DNA of 64,000 nt from Ruegeria arenilitoris (GCF_013030985.1 NZ_WPYP01000002.1:336790-400789); one strand, 5' to 3'. Positions 9,370-18,201 are shown, counted from the first letter of the stretch. Notes: generated by a model not told the origin, from the letters alone. A program made the numbers and translations.

Positions 9370-9873
9370 TTACGCCGTCCGGCTCATTCGTTCTTCCAGA
9401 ACATCAAAAGGTACGCCGGGCTCGTCTTTTGCGCCGCGGATGACCAGCGAGGTCTTGACGCTGGCCACGTTCGGCGTGGTCAGCAATTCGCCTGTCAGGA
9501 ACTGCTGAAAACTGCTCAGGTCCGGTGCGACGCATTTCAGGATAAAATCCACCTCGCCGTTCAGCATGTGGCATTCCCGGACCAGCGGCCATTCGCGGCA
9601 GCGTTCCTCGAACGCGCTCAGCTCGGATTCTGCCTGGCTCTCCAGACCGACCATGGCAAAGACTTGAACCTCGAACCCCAACTCACGCGAGTTCACTTCG
9701 GCGTGGTAGCCGCGGATCAGGCCCGATTCTTCCAATGTCCGCACGCGCCGCAGACACGGAGGCGCTGAAATACCCACGCGCTTTGCCAGCTCGACATTGG
9801 TCATGCGACCGTCTGCCTGCAATTCCGCCAGAATCTTGCGGTCAATCTCATCCAGCCGTATCGCGACCATCAA
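9370..9873 (-). CDS. Lrp/AsnC-family transcription regulator
   Basis: The product of 167 residues (166 if the second Met is the start) has an N-terminal winged HTH (LDEIDRKILAELQADGRMTNVELAKRVG reads over residues about 8-35) and a C-terminal RAM/ligand domain ending in the strand with NVASVKTSLVIRG. Such proteins form octamers that sense amino acids. It diverges from trxB. A pair of GCGCAATA-type direct repeats spaced 21 bp in the intergenic region is a plausible binding site, suggesting autoregulation and control of trxB. Confidence 0.93.
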   Translation of the reverse strand: MMVAIRLDEIDRKILAELQADGRMTNVELAKRVGISAPPCLRRVRTLEESGLIRGYHAEVNSRELGFEVQVFAMVGLESQAESELSAFEERCREWPLVRECHMLNGEVDFILKCVAPDLSSFQQFLTGELLTTPNVASVKTSLVIRGAKDEPGVPFDVLEERMSRTA

Positions 9874-9916
9874 ATGCTCCTGATTTTTGCGGTTGTTATA
9901 TCAGCCCCCAAGGGAT

Positions 9917-9947
9917 GCGCAATAATCTTTCGCGGTCGCGCAATATT
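9917..9947. promoter_or_regulatory. Direct repeats between lrp and trxB, candidate regulator site
   Basis: GCGCAATAAT at 9917-9926 and GCGCAATATT at 9938-9947 match at nine of ten bases. Their spacing is 21 bp, two helical turns, which fits a dimer or octamer of an Lrp-type protein bound to one DNA face. They lie about 45-75 bp upstream of the lrp start and 150 bp from trxB. Confidence 0.45.
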
Positions 9948-10098
9948 GTTTGTTTTCAATGTTCTTTTTTTTATGCGCCATTCGTTGGGCTCATAGCGGG
10001 TGTGAAACAGGAAGGGGCTTTATACGCGGCACAGGGGTCGCTATATCCATCCGCCAGGGGCCATGCGCCCAAATCAGGCAGATCGAGTTGGGGGTACC

Positions 10099-11040
10099 AT
10101 GGCCGAAACACGTCACACAAAGGTTCTGATCATCGGGTCGGGACCGGCCGGTTATACTGCAGGCGTCTATGCAAGCCGCGCGATGCTCGAGCCGATCCTG
10201 GTTCAGGGCATCGAACCCGGCGGTCAGCTGACCACCACCACAGATGTTGAAAACTACCCCGGCTTTACCGAAGTTCAGGGCCCTGATCTGATGGTCAAGA
10301 TGCAGGAACACGCTCAGGCTATGGGCTGTGAGGTGATCGGCGACATCATCAGCGATCTGGATGTTTCGAAACGCCCCTTCACCGCCAAGGGCGACAGCGG
10401 CACCACCTACACCGCGGATGCTGTCATTCTGGCCACCGGTGCGCGTGCCAAATGGCTGGGTCTGCCGTCGGAAGAGAAATTCAAGGGCTTTGGCGTTTCG
10501 GCTTGTGCCACCTGTGACGGCTTCTTCTATCGCGGGCAGGAGATCGTGGTGATCGGCGGCGGCAACACCGCCGTGGAAGAGGCACTGTTCCTGACCAACT
10601 TCGCCAGCAAGGTGACCCTGGTCCACCGCCGCGACGAGCTGCGCGCCGAGAAGATCCTGCAGGATCGGCTGCTGAAGCACGAAAAAATCGAACCGCTGTG
10701 GTTCCATGAACTGGAAGAAGTGGTTGGCACCGATGCCCCGCTGGGCGTCGAAGGCGTGCGCGTCAAGAATGTCAAAACTGGCGAGATCACCGAGATCCCC
10801 TGTAAGGGCGTCTTTGTTGCCATCGGCCACGCTCCGGCCAACGAACTGGTCAAGGATACGTTGGAAACCCACATGGGCGGCTATGTCGTGACCAAGCCGG
10901 GCTCGACCGAGACCTCGGTCCCCGGTGTCTTCGCCGCTGGCGACCTGACCGACCACATTTATCGTCAGGCCGTCACCAGCGCCGGCATGGGCTGCATGGC
11001 CGCGCTGGACGCAGAACGCTTCCTGGCGGAGCATGACTAA
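10099..11040 (+). CDS. trxB: Thioredoxin reductase
   Basis: This flavoenzyme reduces thioredoxin with NADPH in the cytosol. The 313-residue protein has the FAD motif GSGPAGYTAGVYASR near residue 15, the redox-active pair in CATCDG (Cys136 and Cys139), the NADPH motif IGGGNTAVEEALFL, and the C-terminal FAD segment GVFAAGDLTDH. The start at 10099 follows a GGGGGT site; the frame stays open upstream to 10063. The last bases overlap the ATG of the RES-type frame at 11033. Confidence 0.96.
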   Translation: MAETRHTKVLIIGSGPAGYTAGVYASRAMLEPILVQGIEPGGQLTTTTDVENYPGFTEVQGPDLMVKMQEHAQAMGCEVIGDIISDLDVSKRPFTAKGDSGTTYTADAVILATGARAKWLGLPSEEKFKGFGVSACATCDGFFYRGQEIVVIGGGNTAVEEALFLTNFASKVTLVHRRDELRAEKILQDRLLKHEKIEPLWFHELEEVVGTDAPLGVEGVRVKNVKTGEITEIPCKGVFVAIGHAPANELVKDTLETHMGGYVVTKPGSTETSVPGVFAAGDLTDHIYRQAVTSAGMGCMAALDAERFLAEHD

Positions 11041-11501
11041 CCCAGTGCTGGAATTCTCCGGCCCCGTCTGGAGAATTCTGTTTCTGTCACAGATCGACGC
11101 CCCTCTGGCCTCCGCACAGGCGCCCGAGGGGCGTTTTCATTACGCGGGTCAGAGGGCGCTGTATGCCTCTCTCACAGCAGAGGGTGCCGGGGTCGCGATC
11201 CGGCGGTATGTGTCGGACGGCGACCCTCCACGGGTAATGCAGCGCGCGCATCATGGGCTCTCGACTGGTGGACCTGCGCGGACGACCCGACGTTTCGATT
11301 GTCTGGCAGGGCATCCGCGACGTTCAGGGACGCTCACCCACATGGCAATTTTCAGACGAAGCCCGCGCCGAGGGGGCCGACGGGGTGCTGTACAGCTCAC
11401 GCTCGCGTCCCGAACTCAGCCATGTCGTGCTGTTTGACCCCTCCCCTGCCCTGATCCGCACGGACGCCGCGGCAACAGAATGGGTCCCGTCTTATTCTTG
11501 A
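11033..11501 (+). pseudogene. RES-domain gene with a frameshift
   Basis: The first frame (ATG 11033) reads like the N-terminus of a RES-domain protein: PVWRILFL, then APEGRFHYAGQRALYASL. It loses similarity after DGDPPRVMQ. The fitting continuation is in another frame from about 11247: DLRGRPDVSIVWQGI, then DGVLYSSRSRPELSHVVLF, ending at TGA 11501. The break lies at or just before an alternating GCGCGCGC tract (about 11242-11249). The shift equals loss of one 2-bp unit or gain of one base. RES proteins include NAD-degrading toxins of type II toxin-antitoxin pairs. No Xre-type antitoxin is adjacent. It may be a real pseudogene or a sequencing error. Confidence 0.7.
11097..11137 (+). terminator. 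Terminator-like hairpin after trxB, inside the RES frame
   Basis: ACGCCCCTC at 11097-11105 pairs perfectly with GAGGGGCGT at 11126-11134, followed by TTTT. A second perfect 9-bp stem (GAATTCTCC 11051-11059 with 11070-11078) lies just upstream. Both lie within the RES reading frame, so they may end most trxB transcripts and limit expression of the RES gene, or be coincidental coding sequence. Confidence 0.55.
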
Positions 11502-11559
11502 CCCACTCGCCCGCCCGTATCAGACTCGGGTGCACGCAAAGCGAATACAGGTGACTTGA

Positions 11560-13227
11560 TTGAACAGCGTTCTATGGCGAGGCGGGTGGACAACCCGGCT
11601 GAGGATCGGCAGCGGCCTGATCCTGTTTACCTTTGCCTTCTTTCATTTCATCAATATCGGGCTGGGGCTGTTTCACACCGATTATCTGCACGGAATGCAG
11701 GATGGTCGCAAAGCGGTCACCCGCCACGATGTCATGAGCTTGGTTTTGTATGCTGCGCTGTTGCTACATGCGGGGCTGGCGCTGTTTTCGATCAGCCAGC
11801 GCAGAACGCTGCGGATGCCGCTGTCGACGGGGTTGCAGGTTGTGCTTGGTTTGCTGATCCCGCTGCAGCTGATCTCTCATATCGTGCACACGCGCTATGC
11901 ACATGAAATCTATGACGTAAATGACGAGATGGGCTATATCATCGTCCTGATGTGGCCCGGCACCGTGATCTGGATGCAAAGCCTGCTGTTGTTGGTGGTG
12001 TGGGTTCATGGCTGCATCGGGCTGCATATGTGGCTGCGGCTAACCCACTGGTGGTCGAAAACTGTGCCCTATCTGATCGGTGTAGCGGTATTCATCCCCT
12101 CGTTCGCGCTCGCCGGGCTGCTGACCGAGGGGCGGCGCATCTGGGCGGATTTTGCCGACCCGTTCCTGCGCGAACAATATATCGAGCATTACAACTGGCC
12201 CTCGCCCGAGGCATTCGAGGCCATGTTCAGCGTCAAGGACAATGCGCTTATCGCCTTTTGGGTCGCGTTGGGGGCGGCACTGGCGGTGTTTGCGATCCGC
12301 AAGCTCTGGCGTCGCAGGCATTCCGTGCGGGTGAAATATGTCGAAGGCCCCGAGGTCGTGGCCGAAAAAGGCATGACCTTGCTTGAGATTTCGCAGTCCA
12401 ATGGCATCCCTCATACCGCCCTGTGCGGCGGTAAGGGGCGGTGCACCACCTGCCGAGTGATCGTCGAAGACGGTGCCGACTCACTCCCCGCCCCCGAAGA
12501 GGTTGAGGCCCGCAGTCTCAACGCCGTTGGCGCCCCGAAAGGCGCTCGGCTGGCCTGTCAGATCCGTCCAACCGAACCTCTTACCGCGTATCGCATGTTC
12601 CGCCCGGAGGGAGGGCGGCACCGTGCCCATGCAAGCCAGGGGCAAGAGCGCAAACTGGCCGTTCTGTTTCTGGACATGCGCGGGTTCACGTCACGCACCA
12701 CCGGCCAGCTGCCCTATGACATCGTGTTCCTGCTGAACCGGTTCTTTGACGCCATTGTTCCGGCGATCACCGAGGATGGCGTGGTCGACAAATATATGGG
12801 CGATGGCCTGCTGGCCGTTTTCGAAACGTCCGACGCCGAAAGCTCGGCCCGGGCAGGATTGAGGGCTGCGGCCGATGTCAGCCGCGCCCTCGCGCAGTTC
12901 AACCAACGGCTTGAGGCCGAGGGCAGCCCCCGCATACGCATAGGGATGGGGTTGCATCTGGGTGATCTGGTACTTGGGGAAATCGGTGCCGCCGGTCATG
13001 CCGCACGCACCATCATTGGCGACGCGGTCAACGTGGCCAGTCGGCTTGAGGGTGAAACCAAGGCACTGGGGGTCGAGCTTCTGGTTTCGACTGAATTGCT
13101 GCAGATGGCAGGCTATGAAGGCGACCAGAGCGGTATGAAGTCATTCGAATTGCGCGGCGTAACCCGCCCGATTCCAGCCCTGCCGGTAGCAAGAGCAGCA
13201 GATTTGTCGCCGGTCACCGCAGGTTAG
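11560..13227 (+). CDS. Membrane ferredoxin-adenylate cyclase fusion
   Basis: The 555-residue protein has three parts. Residues 1-250 hold about six membrane segments with several His (HFINIGLGLFH, LLHAGLALF, LISHIVHTRYAHE), reminiscent of b-type heme membrane domains. Residues about 255-345 form a 2Fe-2S ferredoxin domain with Cys289, Cys295, Cys298 and Cys333. Residues about 365-540 are a class III nucleotidyl cyclase with metal Asp372 and Asp415, Lys411 of adenine-type selectivity, and NVASR at 491-495. The start must be TTG 11560: an in-frame stop lies just upstream and an AGGTGA site is 5 bp away. The architecture suggests redox-controlled cAMP synthesis (inference). Confidence 0.88.
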   Translation: MNSVLWRGGWTTRLRIGSGLILFTFAFFHFINIGLGLFHTDYLHGMQDGRKAVTRHDVMSLVLYAALLLHAGLALFSISQRRTLRMPLSTGLQVVLGLLIPLQLISHIVHTRYAHEIYDVNDEMGYIIVLMWPGTVIWMQSLLLLVVWVHGCIGLHMWLRLTHWWSKTVPYLIGVAVFIPSFALAGLLTEGRRIWADFADPFLREQYIEHYNWPSPEAFEAMFSVKDNALIAFWVALGAALAVFAIRKLWRRRHSVRVKYVEGPEVVAEKGMTLLEISQSNGIPHTALCGGKGRCTTCRVIVEDGADSLPAPEEVEARSLNAVGAPKGARLACQIRPTEPLTAYRMFRPEGGRHRAHASQGQERKLAVLFLDMRGFTSRTTGQLPYDIVFLLNRFFDAIVPAITEDGVVDKYMGDGLLAVFETSDAESSARAGLRAAADVSRALAQFNQRLEAEGSPRIRIGMGLHLGDLVLGEIGAAGHAARTIIGDAVNVASRLEGETKALGVELLVSTELLQMAGYEGDQSGMKSFELRGVTRPIPALPVARAADLSPVTAG

Positions 13228-13443
13228 GAACAGACGTGCTGAATCCGCGCAACAACCGCGCGTCGGCGGGAATAAAGTCGTGAAAAGTTGACCCTGCCGA
13301 AATTTCCTTCCAATCCGGGTAAAAACGGCGCATATCGTCCTTAATTTCGTGAATGTATATGGACTTCGACCAGTAGTCGGGGCAAATGCCCCGCAAGCAC
13401 CCCTGAATCACCGGTTAAACCGCACTTCGACAAGAGTATTCCC
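13228..13443. other. Leader region of sat/cysC
   Basis: This 216-bp gap holds a GGGGC AAAT GCCCC hairpin (13379-13392) and presumably the promoter of the sulfate gene. A 65-codon minus-strand frame (13214-13411) is open but has no recognised similarity or ribosome site, so I do not call it a gene. Confidence 0.4.
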
Positions 13444-15162
13444 ATGACGATGTTAAGCAATCTGGCTCCGATTCCCGAGCTTTATGTATCTTATGAATCG
13501 GCCCAAAAGCTGAAAGTGGAAGCCGCCGACCTGACCAGCTGGGACTTGAGCCCGCGTCAGATCTGCGATCTGGAGCTTCTGATGAATGGCGGGTTCAACC
13601 CGCTCAAAGGCTTCCTGTCCGAGGCCGACTACGACAACGTCGTTGAAAACATGCGACTGGCTGATGGCACCCTGTGGCCTATGCCGATCACGCTGGACGT
13701 CAGCGAAGAGTTTGCCGAAACCATTGAACTGGGTCAGGACATCGCCCTGCGCGATCAGGAAGGCGTCATCCTCGGTACCATGACGGTCACCGACCGCTGG
13801 ACCCCGGATAAGGCACGCGAGGCCGAAAAGGTCTTTGGCGCCGATGACGATGCGCACCCGGCCGTGAACTACCTGCACAACGTGGCTGGCAAGGTCTATT
13901 TGGGTGGGCCCGTGGTCGGCATTCAACAGCCGGTTCACTATGATTTCCGTGGCCGCCGCGACACCCCGAACGAACTGCGTGCCTATTTCCGCAAGCTGGG
14001 CTGGCGCCGCATCGTTGCATTCCAGACCCGTAACCCGCTGCACCGCGCGCACCAGGAACTGACCTTCCGCGCTGCCAAAGAAGCGCAGGCCAACCTGCTG
14101 ATCCACCCGGTCGTGGGCATGACCAAGCCCGGCGACGTCGATCACTTCACCCGCGTGCGCTGCTATGAGGCGGTTCTGGACAAGTACCCGGCCTCGACCA
14201 CATCGATGTCGCTGCTGAACCTGGCGATGCGCATGGCTGGCCCGCGCGAGGCGGTCTGGCACGGCCTGATCCGCGCAAACCACGGCTGCACCCACTTTAT
14301 CGTCGGTCGCGACCACGCCGGCCCCGGCAAGAACAGCCAGGGCGAAGATTTCTATGGCCCCTACGACGCGCAGGATCTGTTCCGCCAGTTCCAGGATGAA
14401 GTCGGCGTCGAAATGGTCGATTTCAAACACATGGTCTATGTGCAGGAACGCGCCCAGTACGAGCCCAACGACGAGATCGAAGACAAGGAAAACGTCACGA
14501 TCCTGAACATCTCGGGCACCGAACTGCGTCGCCGTCTGTCCGAAGGTCTGGAAATCCCCGAATGGTTCAGCTTCCCCGAAGTTGTGGCCGAACTGCGCAA
14601 GACCAAACCGCCGCGCAGCCAGCAGGGCTTTACCGTGTTCTTCACCGGTTTCTCGGGCTCGGGCAAATCCACCATCGCCAACGCCCTTATGGTCAAGCTG
14701 ATGGAGATGGGTGGCCGTCCGGTGACGCTGCTGGATGGTGACATCGTTCGTAAGAACCTGTCGTCCGAACTGGGCTTCTCGAAAGAGCACCGCGACCTGA
14801 ACATCCGCCGCATCGGCTATGTCGCCTCGGAAATCACCAAGAATGGCGGTATCGCCATCTGCGCTCCGATCGCGCCTTACGCCACTACTCGCCGCGCCGT
14901 TCGGGAAGACGTCGAACAGTTCGGCGCGTTCTGCGAAGTGCACGTTGCGACCTCGATCGAGGAATGTGAACGCCGCGACCGCAAGGGCCTGTACAAGCTG
15001 GCGCGTGAAGGCAAGATCAAGGAATTCACCGGTATCTCTGACCCCTATGACGTGCCTCAGAACCCCGAACTGAGCGTCGAGACCGAGAATGTGGATGTCG
15101 ACAACTGCGCCCACCAGGTTCTGCTGAAACTGGAAAGCATGGGTCTGATCGCTGCATCCTAA
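13444..15162 (+). CDS. cysNC-type sat: Bifunctional sulfate adenylyltransferase / APS kinase
   Basis: This 572-residue fusion activates sulfate: an N-terminal ATP sulfurylase (residues about 1-385) makes APS, and a C-terminal APS kinase (about 390-572) makes PAPS. Sulfurylase motifs are QTRNPLHRAHQEL, HPVVGMTKPGD and IVGRDHAGPG. The kinase P-loop GFSGSGKS spans residues 402-409, followed by LLDGDIVRKNL. The sulfurylase is the single-chain Sat type, not CysN/CysD. It is monocistronic, with a terminator directly after. A role in assimilation or in sulfating other molecules fits; dissimilatory partners are not seen nearby. Confidence 0.95.
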   Translation: MTMLSNLAPIPELYVSYESAQKLKVEAADLTSWDLSPRQICDLELLMNGGFNPLKGFLSEADYDNVVENMRLADGTLWPMPITLDVSEEFAETIELGQDIALRDQEGVILGTMTVTDRWTPDKAREAEKVFGADDDAHPAVNYLHNVAGKVYLGGPVVGIQQPVHYDFRGRRDTPNELRAYFRKLGWRRIVAFQTRNPLHRAHQELTFRAAKEAQANLLIHPVVGMTKPGDVDHFTRVRCYEAVLDKYPASTTSMSLLNLAMRMAGPREAVWHGLIRANHGCTHFIVGRDHAGPGKNSQGEDFYGPYDAQDLFRQFQDEVGVEMVDFKHMVYVQERAQYEPNDEIEDKENVTILNISGTELRRRLSEGLEIPEWFSFPEVVAELRKTKPPRSQQGFTVFFTGFSGSGKSTIANALMVKLMEMGGRPVTLLDGDIVRKNLSSELGFSKEHRDLNIRRIGYVASEITKNGGIAICAPIAPYATTRRAVREDVEQFGAFCEVHVATSIEECERRDRKGLYKLAREGKIKEFTGISDPYDVPQNPELSVETENVDVDNCAHQVLLKLESMGLIAAS

Positions 15163-15182
15163 GCGCCGCTGAGAATTGCAAA

Positions 15183-15212
15183 ACGGCCTCCGGTTTCTGG
15201 GGGCCGTTTTTT
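15183..15212 (+). terminator. Rho-independent terminator after sat/cysC
   Basis: ACGGCCTCC at 15183-15191 pairs with GGGGGCCGT at 15199-15207 (one G-T wobble), followed by six T. It lies 20 bp after the stop codon. Confidence 0.9.
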
Positions 15213-15277
15213 GTTGCCCGCAATTGACAAGTCTTGGCGCAATTGGTGCAGTGACCCGACGCAAGCGCATGGAGCTC

Positions 15278-16135
15278 ATGACCTCCACCCTGCCCACCAT
15301 CGCCAGTTTCTGGTTCGGTTCAGACCTCAGCTGGCTCGAGGTGTTGTGCATCCAATCCTATCTGGATCGGGGTCACAGGTTCGTCCTGTATACCGCGCAT
15401 AAGGTCGACGGCATCCCCGCCGGGGCCGAGCAGCGCTCTGCCCATGAAATCCTCTGGCCCGCGCCATTCGAAATGTCCTCGGATGACCGGCTGAGGGTCG
15501 CGGTGTTTTCCGACCTCTTCCGCCTGCACCTGTCGCAGAAAACCGACTTTATCTGGGTTGATCTGGATGCTTATTGTGTTCGGTCGTTCGATTTCACCAC
15601 ACCGTTCATTTTCGCAACCGAGCACACCGGGATCTTTCCCACAGGCGTCTTGCGGTTGCCACCGGACTCGGAAACCCTTGCGCTGATGCTTGAGTTTCTG
15701 ACATCGGCCAATCCAACACAGCCCTGGCGCGGCCGCCCTTTGCACCGGCGCAACCGACAGCGTGTCAAAAACGGTGAAACCTGGGGGGTTGAAGCCCTCC
15801 CCTGGGGTAGTTCAGGCCCCAAAGCCTTTGGGCATTTTCTGCGCAAGACCGACGAAGATCACCACGCCATGCCGGCCGATACATTCTATCCGCTGCCCGT
15901 GCATGAATTGTGGAAACTGCATGATCCGCGTGTCGTGACCTTAGATATCGAGCATGACTCTGTTCATTCGGTCCATATTTACGGGCATCAAAAACGATTT
16001 ATGGCTCAGAAAACCAACGGCTTGCCCGTACCCGGGTCATATTTAGGCAGGCTGTGTGAGCGTCATGGCATTGACCCGGTCGACCGCCCAATCCAGCCTG
16101 TGGGTTGGCTGGCCCCGGCGGGGTCGTCCAGTTAG
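15278..16135 (+). CDS. Putative glycosyltransferase with DxD motif
   Basis: The 285-residue protein resembles GT32/capsule-type sugar transferases: a start of IASFWFGSDLSWLEVLCIQSY, a middle RVAVFSDLFRLHL, and FIWVDLDAYCV, which contains the metal-binding DLD. Later parts include a conserved His-rich end (SVHSVHIYGH). It is likely cytosolic and acts on surface glycan precursors, but donor and acceptor are unknown. ATG 15278 has GGAG just upstream; ATG 15269 is three codons earlier. It converges with the GT10-like gene with a 4-bp overlap of stops. Confidence 0.65.
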   Translation: MTSTLPTIASFWFGSDLSWLEVLCIQSYLDRGHRFVLYTAHKVDGIPAGAEQRSAHEILWPAPFEMSSDDRLRVAVFSDLFRLHLSQKTDFIWVDLDAYCVRSFDFTTPFIFATEHTGIFPTGVLRLPPDSETLALMLEFLTSANPTQPWRGRPLHRRNRQRVKNGETWGVEALPWGSSGPKAFGHFLRKTDEDHHAMPADTFYPLPVHELWKLHDPRVVTLDIEHDSVHSVHIYGHQKRFMAQKTNGLPVPGSYLGRLCERHGIDPVDRPIQPVGWLAPAGSSS

Positions 16136-17007
16136 CGCGGCCCGCTGGTCAATTGCGCACGCAAGGTCCGCACGGCACGGGCATGGAAATCACCATAGTC
16201 ATCCGCCTTGTGTTGGATGGCCTTCAACGACGGCAAGCGTCTGTCATAATCCGCGACTGACGCGACCTGAATGGCGCGATGAATATCATCCTCGGACTCG
16301 CACAAAACCATGCCCGAGGTGTCGAAGAAGTCAGCGATATTCGGACAGCCCCAATAGATCGGCACTGTCGAGCACAGGATCGCATCGGTCAGCTTTTCCG
16401 AAAAATAGTTCCTCTCGCGCACATTCTCGATCACCACGGAATAGCGATACGGGGCCAGCCCATCGGATTTCTGGTCAAACGGCGTATAGCCCCGCCCCAT
16501 GATGTCCACATCCGCGCCGGTTTCCCGCACCCAGTCGATCACCGAATGACGCAGCTGGTGCCCTTCAAAGTCACGTTTGGCCGAGGCGATCAGCGAACAG
16601 GATTTGGTTTTAGTGACGTCAAGATCCTGCCAGTCGGGCACCATGGTGACGCCATAGGGCAGGAACACCGCGTTCGGAATACTCTGCAGCAGCACGTCGT
16701 GGAAGGTCAGCACCCGGAAGAACCGCCGCCACGTATGGCGCAGCATCCGGTCGTGTTTTCCATGGATCGCGGAGGGCTCGCCCATCATCAGAGAGATCCG
16801 CGCGCGGGTACCCCGACGCAGGCGCAGATGCACGGTCGAGTTCGGGTACATGATCAGATGATCGGTGGGCTCCAGATCACCAACCGTCTTGCCGGTCAGT
16901 CGATCAGGGCAGCCCTCGGGCCAGATAATTTCCGACAACGGGACCGAGGCCAGTTTCGGCCCTAACCGGTGCCCATAGGGCAGAATCGCAATGGCGGGCT
17001 GGGTCAT
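16132..17007 (-). CDS. GT10-like (fucosyltransferase-type) glycosyltransferase
   Basis: This 291-residue protein carries the C-terminal signature of family 10 glycosyltransferases: YRYSVVIENVRERNYFSEKL, then TDAILCSTVPIYWGCPNI and FFDTSGM (residues about 195-245). In GT10 enzymes this region binds GDP-fucose, so transfer of fucose or a similar sugar to a surface glycan is possible. The N-terminal part is not family-typical to my eye. The start at 17007 overlaps the phzF stop by 4 bp. A longer frame to 17187 runs antisense-like through phzF and is rejected. Confidence 0.72.
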   Translation of the reverse strand: MTQPAIAILPYGHRLGPKLASVPLSEIIWPEGCPDRLTGKTVGDLEPTDHLIMYPNSTVHLRLRRGTRARISLMMGEPSAIHGKHDRMLRHTWRRFFRVLTFHDVLLQSIPNAVFLPYGVTMVPDWQDLDVTKTKSCSLIASAKRDFEGHQLRHSVIDWVRETGADVDIMGRGYTPFDQKSDGLAPYRYSVVIENVRERNYFSEKLTDAILCSTVPIYWGCPNIADFFDTSGMVLCESEDDIHRAIQVASVADYDRRLPSLKAIQHKADDYGDFHARAVRTLRAQLTSGPR

Positions 17008-17891
17008 TGCTCGACCTCGGGCAGATCGACCTGACCGCGCATAAGAACATGGCCACGTCCGGCAACCTTGATGCCGGTCATTGCATCCGCTGGGCCAACA
17101 CGGCTGACGGTCGCCTGTCCTGGGCGCCCCATATCGTGCCCCTGCTCGGCAACGAATGTGTCTTTCGGCATCAGCCCATATTTCCACAGGTAGGCAGCCA
17201 TCGCGCCGGTGGCCGATCCGGTGAACGGGTCCTCGGGCGGGCTGGGCGGCGCCATCAACAGGCGCGAGAACGTGTCGCCCGCTTGGGTCGCACCTTTAAG
17301 CGTCACGAGGAAAGGCTCGGCCATGTCAGACCCGGAAAACCCTGCCATTTCAGTAGTTTTGCCCAGCGCGCCCTCGTCCAGCTTTGCGGCGCGCAAGGCC
17401 TCATGATCACGCAGAACCGTGATGCAGAATGGTAGCCCGGTGGATACGAATTGAGGTGGGGAAATGATGGCGTCCTGCGGCAGGCTGATGGCTTCGGCGA
17501 CAAGCTTGGCCGGGACCGAATTGCCGAATTGCGGCGCGACCTGCGTCATCTCAATCTCATCCCCGTTCAGACGGATCGAGACAATCCCGGCGCCCGTTTC
17601 AAGCGTCAGAGTATCACCCTGAAACAGGCCGCGAGACCGCATCGCCGCCACGGTGGCGATGGTGGGGTGCCCGGCAAAGGGGATCTCGCGGCTGGCCAGG
17701 AAATACCGCACCCGGATATCAGCCACATCGGACGATCCGGTAAACGTGCATTCAACCAGAGAGGTTTCGCGCACATAAGCCATGCAGACGTCTTGCGACA
17801 GCACAGCGCCGCCATGAACCACGGCACAGCCATTGCCGCCAAACGCACGGTCGCTGAAGGCGTCTACCCAGTCAAAGTCAAACCAGCTCAT
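17004..17891 (-). CDS. PhzF-family isomerase/epimerase
   Basis: This 295-residue protein belongs to the PhzF family of diaminopimelate epimerase-like folds. It begins FDWVDAFSDRAFGGNGCAVV with the usual VDaF and GNpcaV-like motifs. It has the EIPFAGHPTIA motif typical of the family and, near the end, EDPFTGSATGAMAAYL. Many members have unknown substrates; no phenazine genes are nearby, so phenazine synthesis should not be assumed. It is translationally coupled to the GT10-like gene downstream. Confidence 0.88.
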   Translation of the reverse strand: MSWFDFDWVDAFSDRAFGGNGCAVVHGGAVLSQDVCMAYVRETSLVECTFTGSSDVADIRVRYFLASREIPFAGHPTIATVAAMRSRGLFQGDTLTLETGAGIVSIRLNGDEIEMTQVAPQFGNSVPAKLVAEAISLPQDAIISPPQFVSTGLPFCITVLRDHEALRAAKLDEGALGKTTEMAGFSGSDMAEPFLVTLKGATQAGDTFSRLLMAPPSPPEDPFTGSATGAMAAYLWKYGLMPKDTFVAEQGHDMGRPGQATVSRVGPADAMTGIKVAGRGHVLMRGQVDLPEVEQ

Positions 17892-17976
17892 GTGTTGCGC
17901 CCTTTCGATATGCGAACCGTTACAGGTCCGCATATCTCGCCCGCGGGGCGGCAGATGTCACGGGGAATCGTGTGGC

Positions 17977-18201
17977 TCAGTGGACGGCTACCGGCGAGAA
18001 GTCATGCTCTCGCGCCAGAACAAAGGCCAGCTTGCGGTCGGCGACCAGCGCCAGTTGCTGACCGTCGGAATCGTGAACGGCGTAAAGCTGATCCAGATCG
18101 CCCGCCTGCTCGCGCACTTCACGAGGCAGATCAGCGACGTCAACAGCTTTCACATAGACGATCCGGTCGCCTTCGGCGTTCAGTTCAATCGGTGTATTCA
18201 T
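17977..18201 (-). CDS. DUF1150 family protein
   Basis: This 74-residue protein matches DUF1150, a small family that in Rhodobacterales regularly follows hsp20. The central ADLPREVREQAGDLDQLYAV and the end LALVADRKLAFVLAREHDF are characteristic. Function is unknown. It starts 5 bp after the hsp20 stop and so shares the heat-shock promoter; a link to proteostasis is inferred from that. Confidence 0.85.
   Translation of the reverse strand: MNTPIELNAEGDRIVYVKAVDVADLPREVREQAGDLDQLYAVHDSDGQQLALVADRKLAFVLAREHDFSPVAVH

Noticed and set aside
13214..13411. Minus-strand 65-codon frame between the cyclase and sat
   Set aside because: The amino-acid mix is plausible, but there is no known similarity, no ribosome site and it overlaps the cyclase end. 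Not called without conservation data.
13453..15351. Minus-strand 632-codon open frame
   Set aside because: Antisense to the sat/cysC fusion; composition effect only.
17004..17891. Phenazine biosynthesis
   Set aside because: PhzF-family members occur widely outside phenazine clusters, and no other phz gene is present.
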